Shown here piece after piece: positions 44,704 to 52,873 of a stretch of DNA of 64,000 nt. The notes beneath the pieces are model-generated. The model had not been told where the DNA came from. It worked only from the letters and a program-made list of their open reading frames with translations, and did no database searches. Position numbers and translations under genes: made by a program. The first letter of the stretch is position 1; each line of letters begins with the position of its first letter. This DNA comes from Megasphaera coli (lineage in GTDB: Bacteria > Bacillota > Negativicutes > Veillonellales > Megasphaeraceae). The stretch covers positions 177,322 through 241,321 of the forward strand of contig NZ_FMIY01000002.1 of assembly GCF_900095855.1 (NCBI RefSeq), in the 5' to 3' direction.

Positions 44704-45353
44704 AGCGGTTGGGGGAACTGTGGAAAAATATTATATATCCGCCCCGCTGTCCCGGCTGCGGATCGTCCGTTGCGGTGCACGGAGAATGGTGCAGTCCCTG
44801 TGCTGCAAAGCTCTTTCATTTTCGTATGCTGAACGGCAGTCGTAAGCGGCTCGGCCTTGACGGCTGTTACGCCCTCGCCGATTACGACGGCGCCGTGCGT
44901 CGTGCCGTCAGCCGCTTGAAATATCACGGCAAACTGCATTACGGTGACGCTTTTTTCTATATGCTCGAATGTTTCCCGTGGCCCGAACGGTTGACGGCGT
45001 GTGATGTGATCGTTCCCGTGCCCCTCTATCCGGCAAAGGAAAAGAAGCGCGGCTTCAATCAAAATGACATCATCTTTAAGCCTTGGGCCGAGTCGCACGG
45101 ACTCGTATGGATGCCTGCACTGCAGCGCGTCCGTCCGACGGCATCCCAATGGAGTCTGCAAAAGGCGGAGCGGCAGGAAAATATAAAGCGGGCCTTTGCC
45201 TGCCAACACTCCTTCGGGCGTATGGCCGAGCATATACTTCTCGTCGACGATATTTACACGACCGGCGTGACAATGCAAACCTGTGCGGCCATCCTGAAGC
45301 GAAAAGGGGCCCAAACCGTGACGGGCCTCGTCATCGCCAGCTCGGCGCCATAG
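44697..45353 (+). CDS. comF: ComF-family phosphoribosyltransferase-like protein
   Basis: A 218-residue ComF protein, needed for transport of DNA in natural transformation in known species. An N-terminal four-cysteine zinc motif (PPRCPGCGSSV...WCSPC) is followed by a PRTase domain with VIVPVPLYPAKEKKRGFNQN and the PRPP loop ILLVDDIYTTGVTM. It overlaps recD2 by 7 bases, and the binding site GAGGGGAAG lies in the recD2 end. Together with comM and dprA earlier in the window it points to competence. Confidence 0.92.
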   Translation: MLKRLGELWKNIIYPPRCPGCGSSVAVHGEWCSPCAAKLFHFRMLNGSRKRLGLDGCYALADYDGAVRRAVSRLKYHGKLHYGDAFFYMLECFPWPERLTACDVIVPVPLYPAKEKKRGFNQNDIIFKPWAESHGLVWMPALQRVRPTASQWSLQKAERQENIKRAFACQHSFGRMAEHILLVDDIYTTGVTMQTCAAILKRKGAQTVTGLVIASSAP

Positions 45354-45415
45354 GGGAAAAGGCCGGCCTTTCGTTCAAAAGATGTTTAGCAGAAATACAT
45401 GGAAGGGAAGCGAAG

Positions 45416-46207
45416 ATGGGAAAAGAGGCATTTCGGTGGAATGGGAATTTATACGCTGCGGCCAATAAGGTACAAGCTGAAGTGGGAGAACGACTGATAA
45501 GCAGGACCCCTTTTAGTGAGGCTGCTCTTGTTTTGGATGTCGGCTGCGGAAGCGGAAATCTGACGTTTAAAATCGGAGCAAAGGTACCGAAGGGAAGGGT
45601 CACGGCTATCGACCTTTCAGAGTCAATGATCCGAAAGTGTAAGTCGGAACTTGCAGTATATCATATGCAAAATGTTGAATTTGAAGTACGCGGAATCCAT
45701 GAAATTACTGATGAAGATATTTTTGATATAGTTTTTTCCAATTCGGTCCTTCATTGGATAACGGATATACAGGATGCAATCGACAGATTCTATAGAGCCT
45801 TGAAAAGCAAGGGCGTTCTCAGTGTTCAATTTCCGCTGCTCAATGCCGGTCATCCCCTTATTGCCTATGCAGAGCGTGCAATCAAAGAGTTAGGTGTACA
45901 GGAGTATTACAAAAATTGGCGGTTCCCATGGTATGTTCCGAAAAGTGCGGCTTCTTTTTCTCGTGTATTGACACAAGCCGGATTTATGGATGTCCGTGTT
46001 ATACCGGAATCAAACCGGTGTGTATTTGATTCGCCTGAAGAGGTATACCGGCATTTTATTTCGGTTGGATTGGAATTATATGCCGCCCGGTTTCCCGGTG
46101 AAATGAGGGATATGTTTATGGACTCGGTGAAGCAAAACATCCAACGTGATTTTCCGCAAGCCGTTACGTTAAAATATGAGCGGTTGTTTGCTTCAGGAAA
46201 AAAATGA
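45416..46207 (+). CDS. Class I SAM-dependent methyltransferase (trans-aconitate methyltransferase-like)
   Basis: A 263-residue methyltransferase. Motif I is VLDVGCGSGNLTFKIG, motif II/post-I has RVTAIDLSESMIRKCKSE, and the motif IV region has DIFDIVFSNSVLHWITD. This last block resembles the Tam/BioC group (VFSNAALHW). The C-terminal part (RFPWYVPKSAASFSRVLTQAGF) also fits that group. The substrate is probably a small carboxylic acid but is not determined. The frame is open far upstream through comF, but ATG 45416, behind GGAAGGGAAG, gives the right domain start. Base composition is more AT-rich than comF and begins the accessory stretch. Confidence 0.8.
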   Translation: MGKEAFRWNGNLYAAANKVQAEVGERLISRTPFSEAALVLDVGCGSGNLTFKIGAKVPKGRVTAIDLSESMIRKCKSELAVYHMQNVEFEVRGIHEITDEDIFDIVFSNSVLHWITDIQDAIDRFYRALKSKGVLSVQFPLLNAGHPLIAYAERAIKELGVQEYYKNWRFPWYVPKSAASFSRVLTQAGFMDVRVIPESNRCVFDSPEEVYRHFISVGLELYAARFPGEMRDMFMDSVKQNIQRDFPQAVTLKYERLFASGKK

Positions 46208-46261
46208 CACAGTGCTTCAATTTCAATAAATAATGACAGATCTCTGAATAGACAACACAGA

Positions 46262-46307
46262 GGGGCTGTAACAGAATAACTGAAAAACGTCATTCTGTTA
46301 CAGCCCC
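46262..46307. repeat. Perfect 16-bp inverted repeat, possible dispersed element
   Basis: GGGGCTGTAACAGAAT (46262-46277) and its exact reverse complement (46292-46307) with a 14-base loop. No T-run follows on either side, so it is not an ordinary terminator. The motif looks like a dispersed intergenic repeat or transposon end. Confidence 0.55.
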
Positions 46308-46344
46308 CATCGGGAGTTACCCCAACATTTGCAAAAGAGCTTAA

Positions 46345-46372
46345 AAAAAGACCCGACGCATCGAGTCTTTTT
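46345..46372. terminator. Bidirectional terminator downstream of the Abi gene
   Basis: AAAAAGACCCG pairs with CGAGTCTTTTT (one mismatch), with a 6-base loop. A/T runs on both sides allow use by the methyltransferase transcript and by the Abi gene on the minus strand. Confidence 0.65.
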
Positions 46373-46452
46373 AGGGCTTAGTCCGAAGACACGAGCCACT
46401 TTCTCCAATATTATTGTAGCAAATCAGCCAAAAGAAAGCAAGAAAATTATAG

Positions 46453-47424
46453 TCATGATTTTGTGAGGAATACTTTTAATGATTCCATATTCTGTCGTGT
46501 CCCTGAGCCAAGAATTTGATTCCAAACAGAGACCGAAATTTGTTGTCGTAACAGCTCTTTACTGGTATTATATCTGGATATCAGTTGTTTACATTCCGTC
46601 TTTGTTACCTGCATTTTTCTTAATACATAGAGAATAAGAATGATATAGGCATCAATATATTGAAAATCTATTTGCTGAACGGAGGTTTCTCTTTGCAAGA
46701 GATTGATAAGACGCGGGCTTATTCGATTAGAACGAAAACGGGCATCAAAGATTACATTATTATGGGCGATGGCATTTCGGAGATCCTTGATAGTAAAAAT
46801 AATATCTTTAGTCAGCTTACCATCCGCATCCAAATTTGACGGTAGACCTAATAATTTGGATGTATATAGCTTAACATCTTTGTTGCAACACCAAAAAAAG
46901 GTACCAAAATCTCCAAGTGTCATGGACTCGAATATAGCCCAGATAGGAATTTCCCGGTCTTTATTAAAGAAGTGATTAACAATTTGATTACGTTGATTAT
47001 AGTCACGCTTCAGTGTGCTGTTAATAGAGCCGCGTAACGATATTCGTTTAGTGAAAAAACGTTTATATTCCTGACTGCCTGCTGCAAATGTTTTATAATA
47101 GGTCAACGAATGATTAAAGATATCATTGATATTTTCAGATTTGCTGTCGGCAAGGATGGCCTCAATTACGTAGCTTTTGAGTGCTGTCTCAATAAACATG
47201 ACCTTTGAATACAGTAATGATTTCAAATGCATATCAAAATTGTTTATAGCAAGGAGTTCATCAAAAGTTCGAAATGGTATCTTGTTTTGTGGGGTACGGA
47301 TGAAACGATATCCTTTGTATCCATGATAGTAGCCAAGATTTCGTAGAGCATGAACCTGACTGCTTTTTATGGATATTTTATGAGTATTGCGCAAGTAGCG
47401 CATCATTTGTCTTATGGTTAACAT
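46453..47424 (-). CDS. Abi-family abortive infection protein (Abi_2/AbiD-F type)
   Basis: A 323-residue protein of the Abi_2 family, associated with abortive phage infection in lactococci. The family start LTIRQMMRYLRNTHKISI, the helix LLYSKVMFIETALKSYVIEAI and the motif RNAIAHN are visible. RNAIAH (Arg216-His221) is an RX4H pattern as in HEPN ribonucleases, so RNA cleavage is a plausible mechanism. CAT at 47422-47424 marks the start chosen; GAGAGGA lies 8 bases upstream. The longer frame to 47559 adds residues without homology. It is AT-richer than the core genes, next to an IS element, and stands alone. The target phage is unknown. Confidence 0.8.
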   Translation of the reverse strand: MLTIRQMMRYLRNTHKISIKSSQVHALRNLGYYHGYKGYRFIRTPQNKIPFRTFDELLAINNFDMHLKSLLYSKVMFIETALKSYVIEAILADSKSENINDIFNHSLTYYKTFAAGSQEYKRFFTKRISLRGSINSTLKRDYNQRNQIVNHFFNKDREIPIWAIFESMTLGDFGTFFWCCNKDVKLYTSKLLGLPSNLDADGKLTKDIIFTIKDLRNAIAHNNVIFDARFRSNRISPRLINLLQRETSVQQIDFQYIDAYIILILYVLRKMQVTKTECKQLISRYNTSKELLRQQISVSVWNQILGSGTRQNMESLKVFLTKS

Positions 47425-47733
47425 CGGTATAAATCCTCTCGGTTTTCTTTTATTATAGCATTTGAGATAGGGGATGAATAGAATAATAAAGGATATAGCA
47501 CAAATGGCGGTGGGATAAAATCTCTGCTTCCCTTTTGCCTGTGACCACCGCCCCCTCAAATGTGAAAAATGCGAAATTCATAAAGGGAGATATCACGCAG
47601 ATTTTGAATTGAATACTCCATAGCTCCAGGCATCATACCCGGGGCTTATTTTTTCGCCTGAGAGAAGGAAATATTTTTATGAATGATTGCGGAGACAGCA
47701 GATAAAAACTGGGTTGTAGGATCCGAAAATCAT
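47425..47733. other. Intergenic stretch between the Abi gene and the IS200 element
   Basis: About 310 bases without a supportable gene. On the minus strand TGCTATAAT near 47458 reads as an extended -10 promoter for the Abi gene. GGCGGTGG (47506-47513) and CCACCGCC (47545-47552) form an 8-bp inverted repeat. A short hairpin with a T6 run (47622-47654) looks like a leftover terminator. Confidence 0.4.
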
Positions 47734-47843
47734 AACCACCAGTAGAACTGGTGGTTTGCTCTGACCCTATAAGGGTCTATCTCTTGTGGTAGCACCAAAT
47801 GGTGCACTGAATAAAATCCGGCAATCACATCACTGTTACTGGC

Positions 47844-47870
47844 AGCCCCCTACTCGGGGGCTCTTTCTTT
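47844..47870 (+). terminator. Terminator inside the IS element, facing incoming transcription
   Basis: AGCCCCC (47844-47850) pairs with GGGGGCT (47856-47862), followed by TCTTTCTTT. It works on the plus strand, opposite to tnpA, and would block outside transcripts from running antisense through the transposase gene. Confidence 0.55.
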
Positions 47871-47876
47871 GCCTAC

Positions 47877-48341
47877 TTATGTACTCTTCTTACCCGTAAA
47901 CGGGTCTACATACTCTTTGAAATCCAACGTGTCCTGTGCTATATCTTCCTGTAGTTGTTGTCGGATATAGGTTTTTATCGCACCTTCGTATTTTCCTACC
48001 GTGTCCACATAGTACCCCCGACACCAGAAATGTCTATTGCCATACTTATATTTTAAGTTTGCATGTTTATCAAATATCATTAAACTGCTCTTACTTTTTA
48101 GATATCCCATGAAACCGGATACACTTAGATGTGGTGGTATTGTCACCAGCATGTGGATATGATCCGGACAACATTCTGCTTCCAGTATTTCTACGTGCTT
48201 CCGGGTGCACAACTCCCGCAATATTTTTCCTATATCCACCTTTATGGTCCCATATATAGCTTGTCTTCTATATTTGGGCGCAAATACGATATGGTATTTG
48301 CATCTCCATTTACTGTGTGATAAGCTTTGTACGTCATTCAT
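47877..48341 (-). CDS. tnpA: IS200/IS605 family transposase TnpA
   Basis: A 154-residue HUH single-strand transposase (Y1). The start SKWRCKYHIVFAPKYRRQ is the IS200 hallmark. The metal-binding HUH motif is HIH (61-63) in CCPDHIHMLVTIPP, and the nucleophile is probably Tyr125 in AIKTYIRQQ. Length is that of complete IS200 transposases and no frame break is seen, so the element may be active. A strong AGGAGGTTC lies 8 bases before the start but can be locked in a hairpin with an upstream complementary sequence. Confidence 0.95.
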   Translation of the reverse strand: MNDVQSLSHSKWRCKYHIVFAPKYRRQAIYGTIKVDIGKILRELCTRKHVEILEAECCPDHIHMLVTIPPHLSVSGFMGYLKSKSSLMIFDKHANLKYKYGNRHFWCRGYYVDTVGKYEGAIKTYIRQQLQEDIAQDTLDFKEYVDPFTGKKST

Positions 48342-48348
48342 TGACAGT

Positions 48349-48410
48349 GAACCTCCTATCCGTTATGTGATGTGGTTGCCAGACCATCATCATTCTAACA
48401 CAGGAGGTTC
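48349..48410 (-). promoter_or_regulatory. Ribosome-binding-site sequestering structure of tnpA
   Basis: The tnpA Shine-Dalgarno sequence (minus strand AGGAGGTTC, 48349-48357) is exactly complementary to bases 48402-48410. In the transcript this would form a 9-bp stem that hides the site and keeps transposase levels low. A comparable 5' leader structure is known for Salmonella IS200. Confidence 0.6.
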
Positions 48411-48485
48411 CTTCTTTTTCTATAAGTATTTTTTTGCTCCCCCAGTAAACTGGGGGTTTAGTCATGCCTGTTCGGCGCCAAACAC

Positions 48486-48519
48486 AAAGACCGCATTTCA
48501 CTTGGGAAACGCGGTCTTT
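48486..48519. terminator. Terminator hairpin at the antitoxin stop
   Basis: AAAGACCGC pairs with GCGGTCTTT, extended inward by four more pairs, 34 bases in all. It overlaps the antitoxin stop and lies about 30 bases from the IS200 end. Confidence 0.6.
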
Positions 48520-48787
48520 AATCATTAAGAGCAGTCATCACTTCAGCGACGGAATCATATGTGCGGCTGAGGTTGCGATGGTGATTTATATCATCCAAGA
48601 TACGAAGTGTTTCTTCATTATTTGTATACAATCGCATATCAAAAGGAAGTCCGCCATGACGTACTACCGTTTTTAAAAATATAGTAATAGCTGTAGATGT
48701 AGGTAGGCCTAATTCAGAGAAAATGTGTTCTGCCTGTGTTTTTAAATCTGCGTCGACACGAAGATTCAGATTTTTTGTTGTAGCCAT
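48518..48787 (-). CDS. Orphan type II antitoxin of the RelB/DinJ family
   Basis: An 89-residue ribbon-helix-helix antitoxin. The opening TTKNLNLRVDADLKTQAEHIFSELGLPTSTAITIFLKTVVRHGGLPFDM is the RelB/DinJ N-terminal domain almost in full; the C-terminal ~30 residues would wrap a RelE/YafQ toxin. No toxin gene follows: a terminator and then the IS200 element lie directly downstream. CAT at 48785-48787 is the start, with AAAGGAG upstream; earlier in-frame Met codons add no homology. It may be an antitoxin stranded when its toxin was lost, or an anti-addiction gene. Confidence 0.88.
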   Translation of the reverse strand: MATTKNLNLRVDADLKTQAEHIFSELGLPTSTAITIFLKTVVRHGGLPFDMRLYTNNEETLRILDDINHHRNLSRTYDSVAEVMTALND

Positions 48788-48857
48788 ATGAATCAACTCC
48801 TTTAAGATTATTATAAGGCAAAGCAACGTAAGTATAAAGGAGTTTTCGTTACAAAGC

Positions 48858-49463
48858 CTATTTTCCCAATGTGTCGATAAAGGCTTTGATTATTTCCGGG
48901 TCGAAGAGGAGGCCCGAGGCGCTGAAGAGCTCGCGAACGGCCTGTTGCTTCGTTTTTGCCCAGAAATCGGCGGACGGATTGATAATGGCGTCATAGTAAT
49001 CGGCAACGGCGATGATACGTGCACCGAAGGGAATATTGGCGCCGCGCAGATGTTTCGGATAGCCCGAGCCGTCCCACCGTTCGTGGTGATGAACGATGTA
49101 AGGGATGATGTCGTGACAGCAGGGGATATTTTCCAGCATGTTGCCGCCCGCTTCGGCATGGCGGCGGTAGGCGGCTTTTTCCGTACGGTTCAAATAAGGA
49201 GCTTTCGCAAGAAGTGTGCCTGAAAGGGTCACTTTGCCGATATCATGTAAGAGCGAGGCGTATTTTATGAGTTCTATTTCGCTTTTCGGCAAGCCCAGCT
49301 TGGCTGCAATGCTGACGCTGTAATTGGTAACCTGCAGGGAATGTCTGTATAAGCGTTGGCTCTTCATTTGTAAAAACGAGACAAGCCACGCCGTTATAGA
49401 TTCTAGCGATTCTTTTTCATCAAAGCCCATGCCGGCCGCTTGTTTTAACGATAACATGTACAT
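48858..49463 (-). CDS. Stand-alone HD-GYP domain protein (probable cyclic-di-nucleotide phosphodiesterase)
   Basis: A ~201-residue HD-GYP domain with no sensor domain. The metal-site HD is in LLHDIGKV, the second block is HHHERWDGSGYPKHL with the GYP signature, and the later Asp is in IIAVADYYDAI. Such enzymes degrade c-di-GMP or related cyclic dinucleotides. The N-terminal ~35 residues form a short helix only. ATG 49463 is used; a TTG 9 bases earlier is possible but sits almost on the AAAGG sequence. It follows the AdoMetDC-like gene by 32 bases and no terminator lies between, so the two are probably co-transcribed. Confidence 0.88.
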   Translation of the reverse strand: MYMLSLKQAAGMGFDEKESLESITAWLVSFLQMKSQRLYRHSLQVTNYSVSIAAKLGLPKSEIELIKYASLLHDIGKVTLSGTLLAKAPYLNRTEKAAYRRHAEAGGNMLENIPCCHDIIPYIVHHHERWDGSGYPKHLRGANIPFGARIIAVADYYDAIINPSADFWAKTKQQAVRELFSASGLLFDPEIIKAFIDTLGK

Positions 49464-49495
49464 AAGGGGCAAAACCTTTCTGCTTTTTAACGAAA

Positions 49496-49981
49496 TTACT
49501 GATTCGGCGGCCGTTTCGGGTGCCGCAGGATGTTGATCATTTTGGCGCTCGTCCGCTTGATGCGGGCGCCCGTGTTCTTCATACGCCGTACGGTCGTAAT
49601 CTTGGATTTTCTCTTCGGACGCATGTCGCGGATAGAGCCGAAGTCGCCGCGGCGTACGCTGGTCGCCTTAATGCGATCGGATTTGAAGGCTGTTTTAAAA
49701 ATACCCATAATGCGGCTTAAATGAAGATCCGCCGAGAAACTGTAAATATCTACGGCCGCATAAGACAAAACGGGGTAGTAATGTATGCAAATATGTGTAT
49801 TGCCCGTAAAGGCGAGGCCCGTCATTTCATCGGGTGATTGAAAAAAATTGATTTCTTCTATAGCAATGCCTATACAGGCAAAGGCATTTTCCAAGGACGG
49901 CCGCAGGTCTTCCGGCATGGTGACGGCAAGGCGACAGTTATAAAAATCAATGAGCAAATGCTTTCCTAAGGTATTATTCAT
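49496..49981 (-). CDS. AdoMet decarboxylase-like protein lacking the pyruvoyl serine, with basic tail
   Basis: A 161-residue protein whose first ~110 residues align with prokaryotic S-adenosylmethionine decarboxylase (SpeD/SpeH): start LGKHLLIDFYNC, middle MTGLAFTGNTHICIHYYP, then YAAVDIYSFSADL. In active enzymes the ESH motif is cut before Ser, which becomes the pyruvoyl group; here it is Asn61-Thr62-His63. The proton-donor Cys of the TCGD motif is also absent (YSFSAD). The last ~45 residues are extremely basic (RPKRKSK, RIKRTSAK), unlike SpeD. It is therefore probably not a decarboxylase. ATG 49981 is chosen because the ATG at 50014 lies inside the promoter -10 box. Confidence 0.82.
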   Translation of the reverse strand: MNNTLGKHLLIDFYNCRLAVTMPEDLRPSLENAFACIGIAIEEINFFQSPDEMTGLAFTGNTHICIHYYPVLSYAAVDIYSFSADLHLSRIMGIFKTAFKSDRIKATSVRRGDFGSIRDMRPKRKSKITTVRRMKNTGARIKRTSAKMINILRHPKRPPNQ

Positions 49982-50012
49982 AAACTCCCACCGGCTGATA
50001 TATTTGCAACCC

Positions 50013-50041
50013 ATTATATAATGTTTCCTTTTCCTTGTAAA
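50013..50041 (-). promoter_or_regulatory. Promoter of the AdoMetDC-like/HD-GYP operon
   Basis: On the minus strand, TTTACA (50036-50041), a 17-base spacer and TATAAT (50013-50018). Transcription would start near 50006, which rules out the ATG at 50014 and leaves a leader of about 25 bases before ATG 49981. Confidence 0.75.
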
Positions 50042-50106
50042 CGCGAACGAGTGTACGCCTCGGGCCGGTTAAACGAGAATAAAGAGGCCGGTCTTACAGT
50101 GAATAC

Positions 50107-50140
50107 GCGAAAAGGCCTCTTCCCGTTTTGAGAAGAGGCC
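50107..50140 (-). terminator. Terminator of clpB
   Basis: On the minus strand GGCCTCTTC (50132-50140) pairs with GAAGAGGCC (50114-50122), followed by TTTT. A further copy of AAGAGGCCGGT at 50082-50092 could form an alternative pairing. Confidence 0.75.
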
Positions 50141-50190
50141 GGTATATAAAAATTGAATAGGTCTATTCGTAATATGCCGAATATGGAAAA

Positions 50191-52770
50191 TTACGCCGAC
50201 ACGGGTGTGAAGGTAAAGTCCGTGCCCGAGTAATCAATACGGACGGTTTGGCCTTCCCGCACGGCGCCGCTGATAATGTCGCGGCTCAAGGCTGTTTCTA
50301 CAGTGTGTGTAATAAGGCGGCGCAGAGGACGGGCACCGAACTGCGGTTCGTATCCCTTTTCCGCCAGGGCATGCAGGGCTTCGTCCGACCAGGTCAGGCT
50401 GATATTCATCTGCTTTTGCAGGCGCGCGCCGAGGTTTTTGAGGAGAATCCCGGCAATTTCCAGCACCTGTTCCCGCTGCAGCGCCTTGAAGACGACAATA
50501 TCGTCAATACGGTTGAGAAATTCCGGGCGGAAGTAGTCTTTAAGGATGCGGCGTACCGCTTTTTCCGCTTCGCCGAAGTCCGTCGTTTCAAGGATTTCAT
50601 GGGAGCCCAGGTTGCTCGTCATGATGATGACCGTGTTCTTGAAGTTGACGACGCGGCCCTTGCCGTCCGTCAGGCGGCCGTCATCGAGGATCTGCAGAAG
50701 CACGTTGAAAATATCGGGATGGGCCTTTTCGATTTCATCGAGGAGAATGACGCTGTACGGTCTGCGCCGTACGGCTTCGGTGAGCTGACCGCCTTCATCG
50801 TAGCCGACGTATCCCGGAGGCGCCCCGATAAGGCGGGAGACCGTGTGCTTTTCCATATATTCGCTCATGTCGATGCGGATGATGTTCCGTTCATCGTCAA
50901 AAAGCGATTCGGCGAGGGCTTTGGCCAGTTCCGTCTTGCCGACGCCTGTCGGGCCGAGGAAGATGAACGAGCCGATCGGGCGGTTCGGATCTTTTATGCC
51001 CGCGCGGGCGCGGATGACCGCGTCGCTGACGACCTGTACCGCTTCATCCTGACCGATGACCCGTTCATGAAGCGTATCGTCCAGGTGGAGAAGCTTTTCC
51101 CGTTCACCGGTCATCATCTTTGTCACGGGAATGCCCGTCCAACGGCTGACGACTTGGGCAATGTCTTCTTCGCTCACTTCCTCCTTGAGAAGGTGGCTGT
51201 CGCTTTCCTTGGAAAGCGCTTCTTCCTGTTCGGCCAACTGCTGCTGTAATTGCGGCAGCTTGCCGTATTTCAATTCCGATGCCTTGGCCAAATCATACTC
51301 CCGTTCGGCTTTTTCCATTTGGTGGCGCACATCATCCAGTTCCTTCTTCAAGGCCTGAGTCCGCAAGATGGCCTGCTTTTCCTTATCCCAACGGGCTTTT
51401 AGCGTTTCCTCTTCGCCTTGAAGCTCCCTCTTGGCATCGACGATTTTTGCCAGCCGTTCCTTGGAGGCATCGTCCGTTTCCTTATTGAGGGATTGTTCTT
51501 CTATTTCAAGCTGCATGATCTTATGGCGTACTTCATCAAGCGGTGCCGGCATAGATTCGATTTCCGTGCGGAGCTTTGCGGCCGCTTCGTCGACAAGGTC
51601 GATTGCCTTGTCCGGCAGGAACCGGTCCGAAATATAGCGATCCGAAAGAACGGCGGCCGCTACCATGGCGTTGTCGCGAATACGGACGCCGTGGTGCACT
51701 TCATAGCGTTCCTTGAGGCCGCGAAGAATGGTAATCGTATCTTCCACGGACGGCTGGTTGACCATGACCGGCTGGAAGCGGCGTTCCAAGGCGGCGTCTT
51801 TTTCAATGTACTTCTGATATTCATTCAGCGTCGTCGCACCGATACAACGCAGTTCGCCGCGGGCAAGCATGGGTTTTAACAGATTGCCCGCATCCATGGA
51901 GCCTTCAGATGCGCCGGCGCCGACAACCGTATGGATTTCGTCGATAAAGAGGAGAATTTGCCCCTCCGACTTGGCGATTTCATTTAAAACCGACTTCAGC
52001 CGTTCTTCAAATTCACCGCGGTACTTGGCACCGGCAATAAGGGAACCCATGTCGAGAGAGTAGAGCGTCTTGTTTTTTAACGATTCCGGTACGTCGCCGG
52101 CAATGATGCGGCTTGCCAGTCCTTCGACGATGGCCGTCTTGCCGACACCCGGTTCGCCGATGAGGACCGGGTTGTTTTTGGTGCGGCGCGAGAGAATTTC
52201 TACGGTACGGCGAATTTCGTCATCTCTGCCGATGACGGGGTCGAGCTTGCCTTTGCGGGCCGCCGCCGTCAGGTCGCGGCCATATTTTTCCAGGGCCTTG
52301 TAATTGCCTTCCGGGTCGTCCGACGAAACGGACTGCTTGCGGTTGGCCTTAACCGCGCTGAGGATTTTGTCGGCGTGGAGGCCGAATTGGCTGCACACGT
52401 CCTGAATTTCTTTGTCGCCTCCTTCGACGATGCCCAAGAGCAGGTGTTCCGTGCTGATGTAGTCATCGCCCATGGCTTCAGCGCGCTGCTGAGCTTTGCC
52501 GATAATGCGCACCGCTTCCGTCGACATGGCGAGACGGCTTTGTCCCTGAACGGAAGGAATTTTTTTCAAAAGCTGTTCCAGCTTAGCCCGCAGCAAGGGC
52601 AGGTCGGTTTTGCAATCGTCAAAGACCGTGGCAAGAAGCCCTTCCGGCTCCTTCGTTAGACCGAGAAGCAAGTGGACTGCCGTAATTTCCTGATGATAAT
52701 GAAGGGCAGCCAATTGCTGCGCTTCCTGGAATACTTCCATAACCTTTTGCGTATATTTTTCATTTTCCAT
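50191..52770 (-). CDS. clpB: ATP-dependent chaperone ClpB
   Basis: An 859-residue ClpB disaggregase, which pulls apart aggregated proteins together with DnaK. The N-terminal Clp repeats are at residues 1-145. The first AAA+ domain has Walker [17 protein letters not shown] and Walker [16 protein letters not shown]. The coiled-coil middle domain (~400-525) distinguishes ClpB from ClpA/C. The second AAA+ domain has [17 protein letters not shown] and [12 protein letters not shown], and a C-terminal small domain closes the protein. The second ATG (52770) is preferred: AAAGGAGG is 8 bases from it but only 2 from the first. It stands alone, with no CIRCE upstream. Confidence 0.95.
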   Translation of the reverse strand: MENEKYTQKVMEVFQEAQQLAALHYHQEITAVHLLLGLTKEPEGLLATVFDDCKTDLPLLRAKLEQLLKKIPSVQGQSRLAMSTEAVRIIGKAQQRAEAMGDDYISTEHLLLGIVEGGDKEIQDVCSQFGLHADKILSAVKANRKQSVSSDDPEGNYKALEKYGRDLTAAARKGKLDPVIGRDDEIRRTVEILSRRTKNNPVLIGEPGVGKTAIVEGLASRIIAGDVPESLKNKTLYSLDMGSLIAGAKYRGEFEERLKSVLNEIAKSEGQILLFIDEIHTVVGAGASEGSMDAGNLLKPMLARGELRCIGATTLNEYQKYIEKDAALERRFQPVMVNQPSVEDTITILRGLKERYEVHHGVRIRDNAMVAAAVLSDRYISDRFLPDKAIDLVDEAAAKLRTEIESMPAPLDEVRHKIMQLEIEEQSLNKETDDASKERLAKIVDAKRELQGEEETLKARWDKEKQAILRTQALKKELDDVRHQMEKAEREYDLAKASELKYGKLPQLQQQLAEQEEALSKESDSHLLKEEVSEEDIAQVVSRWTGIPVTKMMTGEREKLLHLDDTLHERVIGQDEAVQVVSDAVIRARAGIKDPNRPIGSFIFLGPTGVGKTELAKALAESLFDDERNIIRIDMSEYMEKHTVSRLIGAPPGYVGYDEGGQLTEAVRRRPYSVILLDEIEKAHPDIFNVLLQILDDGRLTDGKGRVVNFKNTVIIMTSNLGSHEILETTDFGEAEKAVRRILKDYFRPEFLNRIDDIVVFKALQREQVLEIAGILLKNLGARLQKQMNISLTWSDEALHALAEKGYEPQFGARPLRRLITHTVETALSRDIISGAVREGQTVRIDYSGTDFTFTPVSA

Positions 52771-52845
52771 TGTCATGACCTCCTTTATCTGTCAGTGTAA
52801 AGGAAAATATCATAGTCAGTCGTATTTCTTATAACTACAGCTTTT

Positions 52846-52873
52846 ATTATACACGCAAAGGTCAAAAAGTCAA
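52846..52873 (-). promoter_or_regulatory. clpB promoter with GTCAAA direct repeats
   Basis: On the minus strand TTGACT (52868-52873), 16 bases, TATAAT (52846-52851). On the plus strand the region reads GGTCAAA-A-AGTCAAA. These heptads resemble half-sites of the repressor CtsR, but the spacing is 1 base instead of 3, so CtsR control is not established. Confidence 0.6.

Larger units (their letters stand above)
47734..48456 (-). mobile_element. IS200-like insertion sequence (single-gene IS200/IS605 family)
   Basis: The element carries only tnpA and is bounded by subterminal hairpins typical of this family. At the low-coordinate end AACCACCAGT pairs with ACTGGTGGTT (47734-47756); at the high-coordinate end CCCCCAGT pairs with ACTGGGGG (48439-48456). 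IS200/IS605 elements move as single strands through such hairpins and leave no target duplication or terminal inverted repeats, so the exact ends are uncertain by tens of bases. There is no tnpB. Confidence 0.8.

Noticed and set aside
50012-50014. ATG at 50014 as the start of the AdoMetDC-like gene
   Set aside because: This ATG lies within the TATAAT -10 box of the only good promoter, so it would not be in the transcript. ATG 49981 also fits the family start.
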